Origin: Craterostigma plantagineum
Taxonomy: Eukaryota > Streptophyta > Magnoliopsida > Lamiales > Linderniaceae
Length of the DNA stretch: 64,000 nt
Assembly: GCA_027422505.1 (NCBI GenBank)
Contig: JAPQWV010000002.1
Span: 25,274,501-25,338,500 of the forward strand
Direction: 5' to 3'
Positions 30,874-43,277 of this stretch are shown in pieces (positions within the stretch are counted from its first letter, which is position 1; every line of letters starts with the position of its first letter). A program made the position numbers and the translations under genes. The notes under the pieces are model-generated. The model saw only the letters and a list, made by a program, of their open reading frames with translations, ran no database searches and was not told where the DNA came from.

Positions 30874-31350
30874 TAAAAGAAAATGCGCACCGTTTGTGTG
30901 TGAAGAACACTTCTTGTGAACACAATGATTTTAACGTGGTTCCGATTAATTCAATCCTACATCTACGATCAAACGAGCTACTATCTTTATTGAATATCGT
31001 TTGAGTAATATCGTTTGAGTACAGATCAAGAAGATGATTATCTTCCTAAGAATATACAGTGATGAACTCAAGTGAGTACAAGGTGAGTGATACAATGCGT
31101 GATTAAAAAAATCGATCAAAGCTTCACTGATCACATGTATTTTTATATCTGAGAACTCGCGCCAAAAATTCAAGCTCTCCTCTTTTGATAAAATGTTGAT
31201 CCCAACCGCGTCTTCATAAGTAACGTATTCCCGTCTTTCAAACGTTTCTCCATAGAGACTTTATAAGTAAGTGACATACTTTGAATTACCCGCGTGAATG
31301 CTAATAAGTTCTTTTAAACTGCTGAGTGACTTAGAACAGCATAGAACAGT
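30874..31350 (-). repeat. Probable 5' LTR of the minus-strand Copia remnant (outer end approximate)
   Basis: Adjacent to the primer-binding site. The minus-strand reading contains a TATA-like AGATATAAAAATACA near 31140-31150. I place the outer end near 31350 at TGACTGTTCTATGCTG, by TG rule only. There is no second LTR to confirm it. Confidence 0.55.
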
Positions 31351-31789
31351 CACTGTTATTCTTCTTCTTCCTCTCTTAATTTTGATATGTCCATATAAAT
31401 CTTCGCGGCTACTTTGTGTATTATGGATGCTCGATGTTTTTGATTGTCGCTGAAGAACGCACGCGTAAGAAGAATTTTAAGCAAGGGTTATACGATTATT
31501 TAAAGAGGACAGAGTGCTCAATTGGAGATATCTCCCAATATCCAAAAGAAGGGAAGATACGCTGAACCGCCTCTCAATCTCACTCGCACCATCATGGATC
31601 ACCTCACATGCTCGCACCTCACGCCAAAAAGCTACTCCAAGCAGTTTGTTCTCAGTTGCGAACCGAAGCATACACCTCTGATTTCAGCTACCCTAAGCAC
31701 CTAAAGGCTGAAGAGAATCGAAGCAGGCAGCCACTGTGAGATGTGCGAATCTTAAGCCAGAAATATTTCTCTTGGGTTGAGTTACTTGT
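31351..31789. other. Short interval between Copia and Gypsy remnants
   Basis: No gene or clear element boundary recognised. Part of it may belong to the Gypsy LTR that follows. Confidence 0.4.
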
Positions 31790-32672
31790 TGGGTTTGAGC
31801 TGAAATTATATCACGGTTGCAAGGAGTCAAGCGCAACGGAAGCAAGGACGTGAAGTATACAACTGCACCTTAGGTGCCCACCACCTGCTCGACAAAAGTC
31901 CCCAATGACCCCCAACGGCGAAATTCAGGCAGCAACGGGGGAGCAGACTTGCGAGTCGGGACTGAAATGGTTGTAAGCGACTTTGCCTTTTATCTATCTT
32001 TTATTATGTTTCGCAGCGAAGCTTATCGTAGTTGAGGTATATTCGAAACCTTGATTTATAATATTGTGAGATTATTGTGCTTATTCGTGAACGCGTGGGT
32101 ATTCGTTTAAGCTTGAATTTATTTTAGTTGATGAACTTAGTTTGATTAAATAGTTGCAAATGTTTTAAGGAATGGGCGACTCTAAAGAGACCTGAGAAGC
32201 CTTCCCATTCTAAAGCGACCTGAGTGGGATACCCGAGGGTGTATGGTGCCGAGTCACGGGGTGTCGTGGGAGGCGATGAGTCGTAATGAGTCGAGCGCGC
32301 ATGTTGTGAGATATATGGGATGGGATCGAGCGCACGCTGCAGTCACGCATATTTCACCTACTGAGCAAATAGCTCAGGGTTTTACGTGTTGTAGGTACCG
32401 AGCCCAACGCTAATACGCGTCGAGGCTGAGGCGAGCTGACAGCGGTGCTCAAAGGACTTCTGAGGACGGGGCTGTACATGGATGCGACATGTGGTGCGAT
32501 TAGGGTTTTGAGCGTTTTGACATCTGGGGTTACGGCCCGTGTATCGAAATGACTATGTAGATGATATCAGATGTAATATGTTATATTTTAGGAAAAGTTT
32601 TTATTAGATGGGTCTTCCGCGACTTACGTTGCAAATATTCGCCACTAATTGTAATTAGAAAGTATCGCCACA
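31790..32672 (+). repeat. Gypsy LTR fragment (left end undetermined)
   Basis: It ends GCCACA two bases before the primer-binding site at 32675. The sequence before it, with GAGTCACGGGGTGTCGTGGGA and GGTTTTACGTGTTGTAGGTACC, has the character of chromovirus-type Gypsy LTRs. I cannot find the TG start, so the left limit is approximate. Confidence 0.6.
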
Positions 32673-32674
32673 GG

Positions 32675-32686
32675 TGGTATCAGAGC
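32675..32686 (+). promoter_or_regulatory. Gypsy primer-binding site
   Basis: TGGTATCAGAGC, the initiator-Met tRNA type, two bases after the LTR end. Gag-like sequence follows on the same strand. Confidence 0.85.
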
Positions 32687-32899
32687 TTAGGATATAGATT
32701 CTGTAGACTGTCCATGTATGGCCGCTCAAAAGCGTGGAGGATCAGCCTTGCCTATAAGATTTCGGTACGATGTGATTATGTGCCTAAAATGATATATATG
32801 TGCTTATGTGGCTACTTGTATATAATAGGAATAAGAATGCCGAAAACTTGTAGAGAGTAGGTAGTTCGAGTCGCAGGGACGAACCTGAGTCCCCGGTAC

Positions 32900-33660
32900 A
32901 TGAATGCGACTCGACAATTATGAGGCTTAGGAACTGATCCAGCGACCATCGGATCAGATTAATGCTCTTATCCAACATCAAGCTCCCTCTGTACACCAAT
33001 CGTCTCCTCAGCCTGAACGTATAGAAATCATAGGGGAACGGTTCCAGAAATTGAATCCTCCTACTTTTGAGGATGCTATCCCACCGTGGCCGAGGATTGG
33101 CTGCGAACTGCCAAGGATATGTTTCTCTACAGTTGAATTCCCGAAAATGAGAAGGTGTTGTGTGCCGTCTGTATGCTTCGTGGGAACGCAAGGTTTTGGT
33201 GGGATTCCATCAGAATCTTGGAAGATCCGATGACTATGTCGTGGGAAAGGTTTGAACAATTGTTCCGCAACAAGTATTTCACAACCTATGACTGAACCCG
33301 TAAGATGAACGAATTCGCAACATCATACAAGGCGAAAAACCCATCGCGGATCGCAAGTTTGATGAACTATCCCGCTTCGCCCCGCACATGGTGGCGAATG
33401 ATGCTCTAAAGATAGAAAGGTTCCAGGTAGGTCTCAAATCCGAGATCTACCAAGATGTTAGTATGGCGGGAATGCGAGGAGTAGTGTTTGCTCAAGTGGC
33501 AGAACGACCAATGATTGCAGAGAGCGGAATCTCAGATCTTAGCAGCTCAAGAAGCGAAGAAGAAAAATGACAATCATCAAGGAAACGGAAATAATCGGAA
33601 ATGAAAGTATTTAGAAGTAGGCCCCAACAACAATCAGAATTATCGCCAGGGACCGCAAAA
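32900..33660 (+). pseudogene. Ty3/Gypsy gag fragment, truncated
   Basis: Across shifting frames the sequence reads RFQKLNPPTFEDA, AEDWLRTAKDMF, LRGNARFWWDSI, WERFEQLFRNKYF, VANDALKIERFQVGLKSEI and NNQNYRQGPQNWS, the order found in plant Gypsy gag. At least three frame changes and a stop interrupt it. It ends where the Copia LTR at 33667 begins, and no Gypsy pol sequence resumes on the other side of that Copia. The rest of the element has therefore been lost. Confidence 0.82.
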
Positions 33661-33666
33661 TTGGTC

Positions 33667-33900
33667 ATATTTAGAGAGATCATATAAGTATGAATCAATT
33701 TCAATAGTTGGTGTGTTTTTACAATACAACTCAAGGTGACTATTTATATGCAAATTTCTCAAATTACAACCACAAAATAAAATGTTACATTCTCATAAAA
33801 TAATCACAACTAATTTATATTCTCATCTATCCCGTTCTAATTTGACCACTCCATATACATCCACTCCAATATTTCATAATTACTCAAGTATTTCATAATA
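33667..33900 (-). repeat. 3' LTR of the 33.7-39.2 kb Copia
   Basis: Matches 38925-39153 with scattered differences, for example CACTCCATATACATCCACTC versus CACTCCATACACATCCACTC. It is preceded on the minus strand by the purine tract CTAGGGGGAG (33901-33910). The distal end is shortened. Confidence 0.85.
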
Positions 33901-34199
33901 CTCCCCCTAGGATGTATATTCAGGAATATGTCTCGTTAAAACCTTACTAGAAAAAACCTCGTGGGATAAAAACCTAGTGAAGGAAAAAAGAATACATAAT
34001 CCTTTGTTACGCTTTCATATATTGCCTCATTAAAAACCTTTACTGGAAAAACCACATGGGTAAAACCACACCGAAGGAAAAAAAATGCAAGGCGTTATTG
34101 CTCCCCCTGATGATAATATCATTTCAAATCTCGAAGGCTTCGAATGCCAATTGAATATATCAATTTTCTAAAAATTATTGGCATTCGAAGCCTTCGAAA

Positions 34200-35277
34200 T
34201 TATTGGGGGAAGTGCTTTCGTAAACAAGTCTGCAAGATTTTCGCTAGATCACACTTGTTGTACATCAATATCACAATTTTCTCCAACTCGTGTGTAAAGA
34301 AAAATTTAGGAGAAATATGTTTTGTTTTATCTCCTTTAATATATCCTTCCTTTAATTGTGCAATACAAGCCGCATTATCTTCATATAATATCGTTGGAAG
34401 TAACTTTTCAGACAATAGACCACAAGTATGTTGTATATGCATAATTATCGATCGCAACCAAATACATTCTCGACTAGCTTCATGAATTGCTAATATTTCA
34501 GCGTGATTAGATGAAGTAGCCGTTAAACTTTGTTTAACCGATCGCCATGAAATGGCAGTTCCTCCATCGAGCGTCATGTGTGTCGGATAAGAATCCAGCA
34601 TCCGCATACCCAATTAAATCTCTCATTAGAGTAGCACAATCCCATATCAGTTGTTCCTTTAAGGTATCGAAAGATTCTTTTAACTTCGTTCCATGTCTAC
34701 GAGTTGGCGAAGAACTGTATCTTGCCACAGAAAATGCTATATAAGGTCGCATATGACTCGTAAGATACATTAGCGCTCCAATAGCACTAAGATATGGTAC
34801 TCCAAGTAGCTCTTCATCATTTTCACGTGGTCTGAATGGATCTTTATTCACGTCTAACGATCGGACAATCATCGGAGTATCCAATGGATGAGCTTTGTCC
34901 ATGTAAAACCTTTTCAATACCTTTCGTATAAGTTTCTTGATGTACAAATCTCATTCTTTAAATATTCAATTTGCAGTCCGAGACAAATTTCGTTTTTCCG
35001 AGATCTTTCATTCCGAACTCCCTTTTTAAACAATCAACAGCTTTCGATAACTCTTCAGGAGTTCCAATTATGTTGATATCATCAACATAAACTGCTATAA
35101 TAACAAACTCATTTTTAGATCTTTTCATGAATATTGATCATCTTTATACCCTTCATTCACTAAAAATTCCCTTAGGCGATTATACCATTGCTTTAATCCA
35201 TAAAGCGATTTATTAAGTTTAATTGAGTACTCATTTCGTGGACCTGAATTTTCAGTAATTTGAATCCCTCGGGAAGC

Positions 35278-35323
<46 letters not shown>

Positions 35324-37568
35324 TATCACTATCAAGCTATCCATATAAATAAGTAGTGACAGCATCCATCAGATGCATATCGAGTTCTTCACGTATTGCC
35401 AAACTAATTAGATAATGAAAAGTAGTTGCGTCCACCCTGAAAGAATACGACTCCTCATAATCAATATCGGGTTTTTGCGAAAAACCTTGTGCAAGCCGTG
35501 CTTTGTATCTCGTAATTTCACCATTTTCATTTCTCTTTCTGACGAAAACCCATTTATAGCCAATTGGCTTTACATTTTCTGGTATGCGGACTACAGGTCC
35601 GAAAACTTTTCGTTTCTCAAGTGACTTTAATTTTCTCTCGATTGCATCTTTCCATTTTGGCCAATCATTTCTTTGTCTGCATTCTTGTACAGACCTTGGT
35701 TCATGATCCTCATTCTCATTAATCTCGTTCATTTCATGTAGCGCTACGTTAAATGAGAATAGATCGTCAACGTTGACTTCGATTCGGTTCCATTTAATCC
35801 CATTATGGGCATAAGTTTATCGAGATCTCTTCATTATGATTATTTCAAAATTTTCAGGTACCTGGGTTTTATTTTCATCAACAGTTATGCCCGTCGACTC
35901 TTATTTAGTCGATAAATCCTCGATTGGACCATTCTTATTATTTGCTCCTTTTCTTTTCCGATGATTTCTTTGGAACCCGATGGCCTACCACGCTTTAGTT
36001 GTGGCTTAGGCTCGATATCATTCTTTGTATGTTCTATAGAAACATCAATTTTTACAGCAGCATTCTGGTATATGTGACTTAGTCACCCTTTTAAGGTCAG
36101 TAAAGCTATCTGGCAGTTGATTAGCTAAGTTATGTAAATGAATTATCTTTTGAACTTCTAGTTCAGATCCGTTCGTTCGAGGATCATAATGCTTTACGAT
36201 AATTCATTCCAACTATGTTTTCCAGCTGTTTCTTTTATCCTCCTAATGTCGGAAAATTTGATTCTTCAAAATGACAATCGGCAATCTAGCCGTAAATAAA
36301 TCTCCCGTTAAAGGTTCTAAATATTTTATTGTTGATGGAGATTCAAATCCGACATATATTCCCAACCTCCTTTGAAGTCCTATCTTTGCGCGTTGTGGTG
36401 GCGCAATTGGAACATATACCGCACATCCAAAAATTCGTAGTTGGAAAATATTTGGTTCCTGACCATAAACCATTTGCAACGGGGAGATATCATGATAACT
36501 TGTTGGCCTGATGCGAATTAATGTTGCTGCATGTAATAGAGCATGTCCCCAACAAGACGAAGGAAGCTCCGACTTCATCAATAATGGCCTTGCAATTAAT
36601 TGCAGGCGTTCAATCAATGATTCTACAAGACCGTTTTGTGTATGAACATGTGGCACCGGATGCTAAACATCAATACCGATAGACATGCAATAATCATTAA
36701 ATACTCTGGAAGTAAATTCGCCAGCATTATCAAGGCGTATTTTCTTTATCGGATAATCTGGAAAACGTGCTCTTAATTGAATCAACTGGGCAAGTAATCT
36801 CGCAAATGCCACATTCCTAGATAACATACATGTGATCATCTACTTGATGCATCGATTAAAACCATAAAATATTTAAACGGTCCACATGATGGGTGTATCG
36901 ACCCACAAATATCACCATGTATACGTTCCAAAAATACAATAGATTCATTATTTACTTTCATTGGTGATGGCCAAATAATAAACTTCCCTTTAGAGCAAGC
37001 GACACAAGATAATTCATTAGATTGAAGAATCATCTGGTTCTTTATAAATATCCACGTGAATTTCCAATTATCTTTCACATCATAATTGAACCGGGATGGC
37101 CCAACCGGTCATGCCAAATATTAAATATACCTTTATCGGCAAACTTCTGGTTTGTAAACATCATATGATTCAACTGTTCTCAGATATGTATAATATAATT
37201 CAGAGTCAAATTAAGGTAATATTTCCACGATTCATTAATCATTCGAAACCACTTTTGTCATGTGCAAATATTCTACGTCTCCCTTTTCTGCTGTCTCAAC
37301 ATGATATCCGTTATTTCGAACAGCTTTAAAGTTCAACAAATTTCTTTGAGACCTAGGAGAATATAAGGCCTTTTCAATTATCAGCTTGTCCCTTTAGGTA
37401 AACTCTAGCTCTTCCGGAGCCTTCAATTATATTTGTACTACCCGATATAGTAATAACGCTTTCTTCTTTCATATCAAGATGATCGAAATATTTCTTATTT
37501 CTTAAAATCGTATGAGTCGTCGCACAGTCTACAAGACATAATTCTCCATTGCACATGCTCGTATCCAT
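34200..37568 (-). pseudogene. Copia pol remnant (33.7-39.2 kb element)
   Basis: In minus-strand order: a decayed protease region (LCLVDCATTHTILRNKKYFD) at 37568-37374; GAG-pre-integrase and integrase start at 37078-36836 (CVACSKGKFI; ERIHGDICGSIHPSCG); integrase at 36656-36243 (HTQNGLVESLIERL; ALLHAATLIRIRPTSYH); RT at 35732-35337 (WPKWKDAIERKLKSLEKR; GYKWVFVRKRNENGE); the YGLK region near 35200; and RT end with RNase H at 34947-34200 (IGALMYLTSHMRP; EILAIHEASRECIWLR; LYEDNAACIAQLKEGYIKG). The pieces lie in different frames with stops between them. A dinucleotide AT run at about 35280-35313 interrupts the RT region. Confidence 0.87.
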
Positions 37569-38858
37569 TGTATAAATATCCTTAACAAATATAAAATGTT
37601 ATATCACTAACATAAAATAACACAAGAAAATTGCATGTATGAGTAGCAAGACATATATAACATATTTGCATACATAAAATTTCATCTCCAATGATAATTT
37701 CTTCCATAATATTCGAATGAATGTTTGATAAATATTAGCCGTGACACATATTTTCTTGAATAACACAATTTTGAGCAACGTCTTGTTTCGAACATTCTTC
37801 ACCTTGAATTATAAAGATCTACGGGATCTTGGTGCGAATAAAGATTCAATAATCGCGACGATAATATTATTCACGATACCGGTCTTTACTCAACATTTCA
37901 TTCTCGATTATTTATCACCTTTTCCGCTTCGGGGAAAATCTTTTGAATATTCACAACGATAAACATACACAACCATTCGTAATATTTGAGAATACATTCG
38001 TACTCAACATTTCATTCTCGTTTATTTATCACCTTTTCCGCTTCGGGGGAACTCTTTTTTCACAACGATAAGCATACACAACTATACATTCTCTTCTGGG
38101 AATGTCGTACATTCACTTCGGGAAATGTCGTAATCGTTCAATCAACATATCAACCATAATTAACCTTTTATTTTTACGATTTCAGATGACAAGCCAACAT
38201 ATCACAATTTCGAAAGCAACAAATTCTAAGCTCGCCAAGTTCGACATTATACTATCATAAAATAAAAATATGTTAACAATAAATCTATATGATAAATAAC
38301 AAAATTATAAGATCCAAAAATATATAACATAAACAAATAAAATAAATCTTTTATTATTCGTTTGTTTAATTTATGTAAGGTCCGATAAAGTAATTAAGCT
38401 ATCCAAAATTCGTGTCCGTTGTCCAAAGTCCATATTCAAGTCCGAAATCCGTGTCCATAGTCCAAAATATATGTCAATCGTCCATAGTCCGTAGAGTAGA
38501 TAATTAATGTAAAGTTGTTTAATAATTTAAACAAATATTGTCTTAATTTTGTATTTTATTCTAAAAAAATTCCACACGCCACTATAGTGAATCCAAATCT
38601 GGACCTTTCACCACAAATGACAATACCCTGCGATACCACTCGACTAGAAGCGTTTTGTTGTATGTTTTACCCATTTTTTTAAATATCTATAATAGTGTAC
38701 GACTAATATAAATAAATTTGCCGTACATAAAAATAAAATACCTCACTCGTAAAATTATCTCGACGGAGGTTGATGGTTGCCGGAGAACGCTCGTGCTAAC
38801 TCGTGAAATTATCTTGACGTGGGTTGATCGTTGCCGGAGAGCGCTCGTGCTGATAACG
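37569..38858. other. Decayed gag/leader region of the Copia element
   Basis: No gag motif survives. On the minus strand the part next to the LTR carries TTATCAGCACGAGCG and two copies of GAGCGCTCTCCGGCAACGATC-like sequence (about 38770-38850). This is the primer-site area of this Copia group. The rest is AT-rich and non-coding. Confidence 0.5.
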
Positions 38859-39153
38859 TGTTATAAATATGTTATTGTGATTAATGTTTATATTATGATT
38901 ATTGTGATATATAGTTATAGAGATATTTAGAGAGATGATATAAGTATGAATCAATTTCAATACTTGATGTGTTTTTACAATACAACTCAAAATGCCTATT
39001 TATAGGCAAATTTCTCAAATTACAACCACAAAATAAAATATTACATTCTCATAAAATAACCACAACTAATTTATAATCTCTCTATCCCATTCTAATTTAA
39101 CCACTCCATACACATCCACTCCAATATTTCGTAATTACTCATGTTTCATAATA
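38859..39153 (-). repeat. 5' LTR of the 33.7-39.2 kb Copia
   Basis: 295 bp on the minus strand from TATTATGAAACATGAG to TTATAACA, followed by the CGTTATCAGC primer-site region. The outer end touches the next element's terminal repeat with no spacer. Confidence 0.75.
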
Positions 39154-40007
39154 AGAACTTTTATGGCAAATCTACCCATAAATCCCCATACTCCAAACTC
39201 TCAGTCAACTAACTCCACCCTCACAATATATTTATCACTAAACTCTCCATTTCAAACATTTCACTCACATACCTAATGGACAATTATACCCTTGCAAAAC
39301 ATAAATATTACAAAATAAACCAATTGAATTCAACACCCACTTCTTTCATCTAGCTTTCAAACATTGCAGAGAACGAGAGAGACGAAGGAACACATAAGAA
39401 GGAACGAGCGATAACGGGCAACTTCTACTTTCAACGCTTATGTTCAACGAGAGAGAACGAGTAAGCTTCCACGAGCAAGCTTCCACCATTGTTGAACACG
39501 TAAGAAGGAACGAGCGAGAGCTTCTGTTTTTTCTCTTTTTTTTATTTTTCGGCATTTTGGGATTATTGTAGAGCTAAAAGCTTCGATTTTGGCATTTCTT
39601 CAAGGATTCCATGCCGGGCTGCTATGTTTATTACTTTGATTAACGCTCGAATTGGGGTTTAGGGTTTAAATTGGAGTTTTAGTTTTCGTTTTTTTCGATG
39701 TGTGATTTTGATATCTTTCATATTAGATTTTTTTAGCTTCTATCACGCTTTCGATGAAACCAAAGGTATTGATTTGTAACTGTTTTGGTACGAGACTTGG
39801 TTGCTTCTTGGTACTATTAGTTTCAGTATTATCTTTTGTGTCTCTTCTATGATATTATCTAGGCTAAACTTTTCACACCCCTTGTCTACTTCTGGGTACA
39901 TTGAAGCTTTAGCTTGTGTGGCGAAAGTTTTAGCGCATGTCTTCTCCTATTTGTTGTGCATTTTCATCATCGTTGTGTTTTTTGTTAAGTGATGTTATGT
40001 AGGCAGC

Positions 40008-40385
40008 ATGTCTTCTAATTCAAAGAATTCTATCAAGGACTTAAGATACAAAAATCAGACGTGTAAATGTGGTAAGGTGGCTGCGATTCGAGTTGTTGGT
40101 GCTATGAAATCCACGAAAGGTAAATTATTCTGTAATTGTAGAAATGAAAATTGTGATTTTTTTAGTTGGTTGAGTCTAGTAGATAGTCACATTGTAGATG
40201 ATACATCTGGTAGTGAAGATATGCAATCAAAAAGACGTGCTCTCAACACAGAGCATATTGGCGACCTAATAGATGTATGTGACGACTTGGCGAAAAGAAT
40301 TGGGGTGCTCGAAACCAATGGAAAAGTGCAAAAGTACATCTTTGTAGTCATTGTCATAGTAATTATTGTGATAATTTTCAGGTAG
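40008..40385 (+). CDS. GRF-type zinc-finger protein with C-terminal membrane segment (125 aa)
   Basis: A 125-residue frame from ATG 40008. Residues 23-55 form a GRF-type zinc finger: CKCGKVAAIRV supplies the first Cys pair, KLFCNCRNENCDFFSWL the remaining Cys and the aromatic FFxW. GRF fingers are thought to bind single-stranded or unusual nucleic acid. Next comes a polar, acidic linker with a short helix (IGDLIDVCDDLAKRIGVLE). The C-terminal YIFVVIVIVIIVIIF is a hydrophobic membrane anchor. Many plant genomes have short GRF-plus-TM proteins of unknown function, often in repetitive DNA. It lies inside a TIR element, so it may be element-borne. An AG just upstream of the ATG could be a splice acceptor from a leader exon. 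Confidence 0.65.
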   Translation: MSSNSKNSIKDLRYKNQTCKCGKVAAIRVVGAMKSTKGKLFCNCRNENCDFFSWLSLVDSHIVDDTSGSEDMQSKRRALNTEHIGDLIDVCDDLAKRIGVLETNGKVQKYIFVVIVIVIIVIIFR

Positions 40386-40469
40386 TCATATGGATAAGGA
40401 TTGGTGTACTTCACTCATGTTCTTTGTCATACAAACCTTGTCATGTAATGCAATGAACTCTTTGTAGCA

Positions 40470-42989
40470 TCAGACTGGTACCAGTATATAGATATTTGCA
40501 GTACCAATATATAGTTGTTCATAGTACCATAACGTATGCTAGTGCAGTACCATGAGTAGGTTACTTGTAGTATCTTTTTCGTAGAACGTTTTTAATTATT
40601 GAAAACATGTTGATTCTTGTGCAAATAAGACCTGAGAGCTTCAAAATACGGTACATAATAAAAATTTAACACATGGTAACATAAAACACAAACATTAACA
40701 TCCAATAATCGAAAATCTTGACTATGAAGTAAGATGTTGATAATAGTATCATATAAGTAGAAAGAAAGTTTGGCGTTTAAATGTGATATCCTTAATTCTA
40801 AATGTTAAACCAAATATTGATACCGAATGACGAAATAGTACTTATAACTATGGTAACGTAGTCAAGGACCAAAAATAATTAGGACTGCGTCGAAAAATTC
40901 CTACCCATATTTGTAGTACCAATATACATATATTTGTAGTACCAGTATATATATGTTCGTGGTACCATATCGTATGCTAGTGTAGTACCATGTCTAGGTT
41001 ATTTGTAGTATCTTTCCGTACCACGTTTTTAACTAACGAATTCCTACCCATATTTGCAGTACCAAAATACATATATTTGTAGTACCAATATATAGATGTT
41101 TGTGGTACCATACCTAAGCTAGTGTAGAACCATGCCTAGGTTACTTGTAGTATCTTTTCCGTACCACGTTTTTTATTATCGAAAATGCGTAGATTATTGT
41201 GCAAATAAGGCATGAGAACTTCCAAATTACGGCACTAAAATTAAACACACGGTAACATAAAATATTTCATTAACTTTCAATCGATTAAAAATCTTGACTA
41301 TGTAGTAAGATGTTCTTACTATTATCATAATAAGTAAAAAGAAAGTTGGGGTTTGAACGTAATAATCCCTATTTCTAAATACTAACCCGCCAGTATTGAT
41401 ACCAAATAATCAGTAAAGTATTTATAACAATGATATCATAGTCAATAAGAACCAAAAATAATTCGGACGGCGTCGAAAAATTCCTACCAATGTTTGCAGT
41501 ACCAATACACATATATTTGTAGTACCGGTTTATATATCTTCGTGGTACCATATCGTATGCTACTGTAGTACCACACTTAGGTTACTTGTAGTATCTTTTA
41601 CGTACCACGTTTTTAACTAACGAAATTCCTATCCTACTTTATAGTACCAATATACATATATTTGCGGTACCTATATATAGATGTTTGCGGTACCATATCA
41701 TAAGCTAGTGTAGTACCATGAGTTGTTTACTTGTAGTATCTTTTTCGTACCACGTTTTTAATTATCGAAAATGCGTAGATTATTATGCAAATAAGGCATG
41801 AGAACTTCCAAATTACGGCACATAATAAAATTAAATACACGGTAACATAAAATACGAACACTAACTTTCAATTGATAAAAAATCTTGACTATGTAGTAAG
41901 ATGTTCTTACTAGTATCATAAATAAGAAGAAAGAAAGTTGGGGTTTCAACGTAATAATCCCTAATTCTAAACACTAACACACCAATATTGATACCAAATA
42001 ATCAATAAAGTATTTATAACAATGGTATCATAGTCAAGGACCAAAAATAATTCGGACGGCGTCGAAAAATTTCCATCCAAATTTGCAGTACCAATACACA
42101 TATATTTGTAGTACTGGTATATATATGTTCGTGGTACCATATCGTATGCTAGTGTAGTACCACACATAGGTTACTTGTAGTATCTTTTACGTACCACGCT
42201 TTTAACTAACGAAATTCCTATCCTACTTTATAGTACCAATATACATATATTTGGCGGTACCTACATATAGATGTTTACGGTACCATATCATAAGCTAGTG
42301 TAGTACTATGAGTAGTTTACTTGTAGTATCTTTTTCGTACCACGATTTTAATTATCGAAAATGCGTAGATTATTGTGCAAATAAGGCTTGAGAACTTCCA
42401 AATTACGGCACATAATAAACTTAAACACACGGTAACATAAAATACGAACACTAACTTTCAATTGATAAAAAATCTTGACTATGTAGTGAGATGTTCTTAC
42501 AAGTATCATAAATAAGAAGAAAGAAAGTTGGGGTTTCAATGTAATAATCCCTAATTCTAAACACTAACCCACCAATATTGATACCAAATAATCAGTAAAG
42601 TATTTATAACAATGGTATCATAGTCAAGGACCAAAAATAATTCGGACAGCGTCGAAAAATTTCCACGCAAATTTGTAGTACAAATATACATATAGTTGTA
42701 GTACCAGTAACTATATTTTCGTAGTACCATATCGTATGTTAGTGTAGTACCATGCCTTGGTTACTTGTAGTATCTTTTCCGTACCACGTTTTTAACTAAC
42801 GGAATTCCTATAATTTGTAGTACCAATATACATATATTTGTAGTACTAACATTTAGATGCTTGTGGTACCATATCCTAAGCTAGTGTAATACCATGAGTA
42901 GGTTACTTGTAGTATCTTTTCTGTACCACGTTTTTAACTAACGAAATCCCTACCCAAATTTGTAGTATCAATATTCATATATTTGTAGT

Positions 42990-43027
<38 letters not shown>

Positions 43028-43085
43028 GGTACTATATCGTATGCTAGTGTAGTACCATACGTATTTTACTTGTAGTACCATGGTA
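40470..43085. repeat. GTACC word array with about 590-bp higher-order tandem repeat
   Basis: Words such as GTAGTACCA, TGGTACCATA and CAGTACCAATA occur dozens of times in both orientations. From about 40870 they form a higher-order tandem array. The anchor AAAAATAATTCGGACGGCGT or a variant sits at about 40871, 41453, 42043 and 42633 (spacing about 583, 590, 590 bp). Each unit combines a word-rich half and a word-poor half containing ATCGAAAATGCGTAGATTAT. The units around 41.75-42.55 kb are most alike, which suggests recent duplication. An AT dinucleotide run lies near 42998-43022. Confidence 0.9.
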
Positions 43086-43277
43086 AGAAGCTGGATAAAA
43101 AAATAACTTCCAACATTAATATGATCATAAGTCATTAGCAAACACAATAAACAATTTTATTGGAACATCATAAATAACACGACATCATAGCATCAATATC
43201 ATTCATCTACATTCATCCACTAACATCATAATCCAAGAAATAACCTATCGGCAACATATCGACAAAAAAAGTAAGTG

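Larger units (their letters stand above)
26440..31350 (-). mobile_element. Copia retrotransposon remnant, minus strand, 3' end lost
   Basis: Reading on the minus strand: a probable 5' LTR (about 31350-30874), a primer-binding site (30873-30860), then gag, protease, integrase and most of reverse transcriptase. Homology ends inside the RT/RNase H region near 26445. No RNase H end, polypurine tract or 3' LTR follows. A 488-bp hAT MITE is nested in gag. Many stops and frameshifts show this is an old copy. Confidence 0.88.
33667..39153 (-). mobile_element. Copia retrotransposon, minus strand, with two short LTRs
   Basis: LTR copies lie at 33667-33900 (3' LTR, low-coordinate side) and 38859-39153 (5' LTR). 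Both read on the minus strand from TATTATGAAA through GGAGTGGATGTG to TTTGTGGTTGTAATTTGAG, with moderate divergence. The polypurine tract is at 33901-33910. The 3' LTR lacks about 60 bp present at the end of the 5' LTR. Internal pol is heavily mutated and gag is not recognisable. It abuts Gypsy gag on the left and a TIR element on the right. Confidence 0.85.

Noticed and set aside
35280..35313. AT dinucleotide run as a regulatory or structural element
   Set aside because: A simple microsatellite inside a dead Copia RT. A second AT run at about 42998-43022 is similar.
40470..43085. CRISPR-like or satellite-centromere interpretation of the GTACC array
   Set aside because: Irregular word spacing, long units of about 590 bp, location inside a TIR element and plant genomic context exclude a CRISPR array. 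Four units are too few to call a centromeric satellite.
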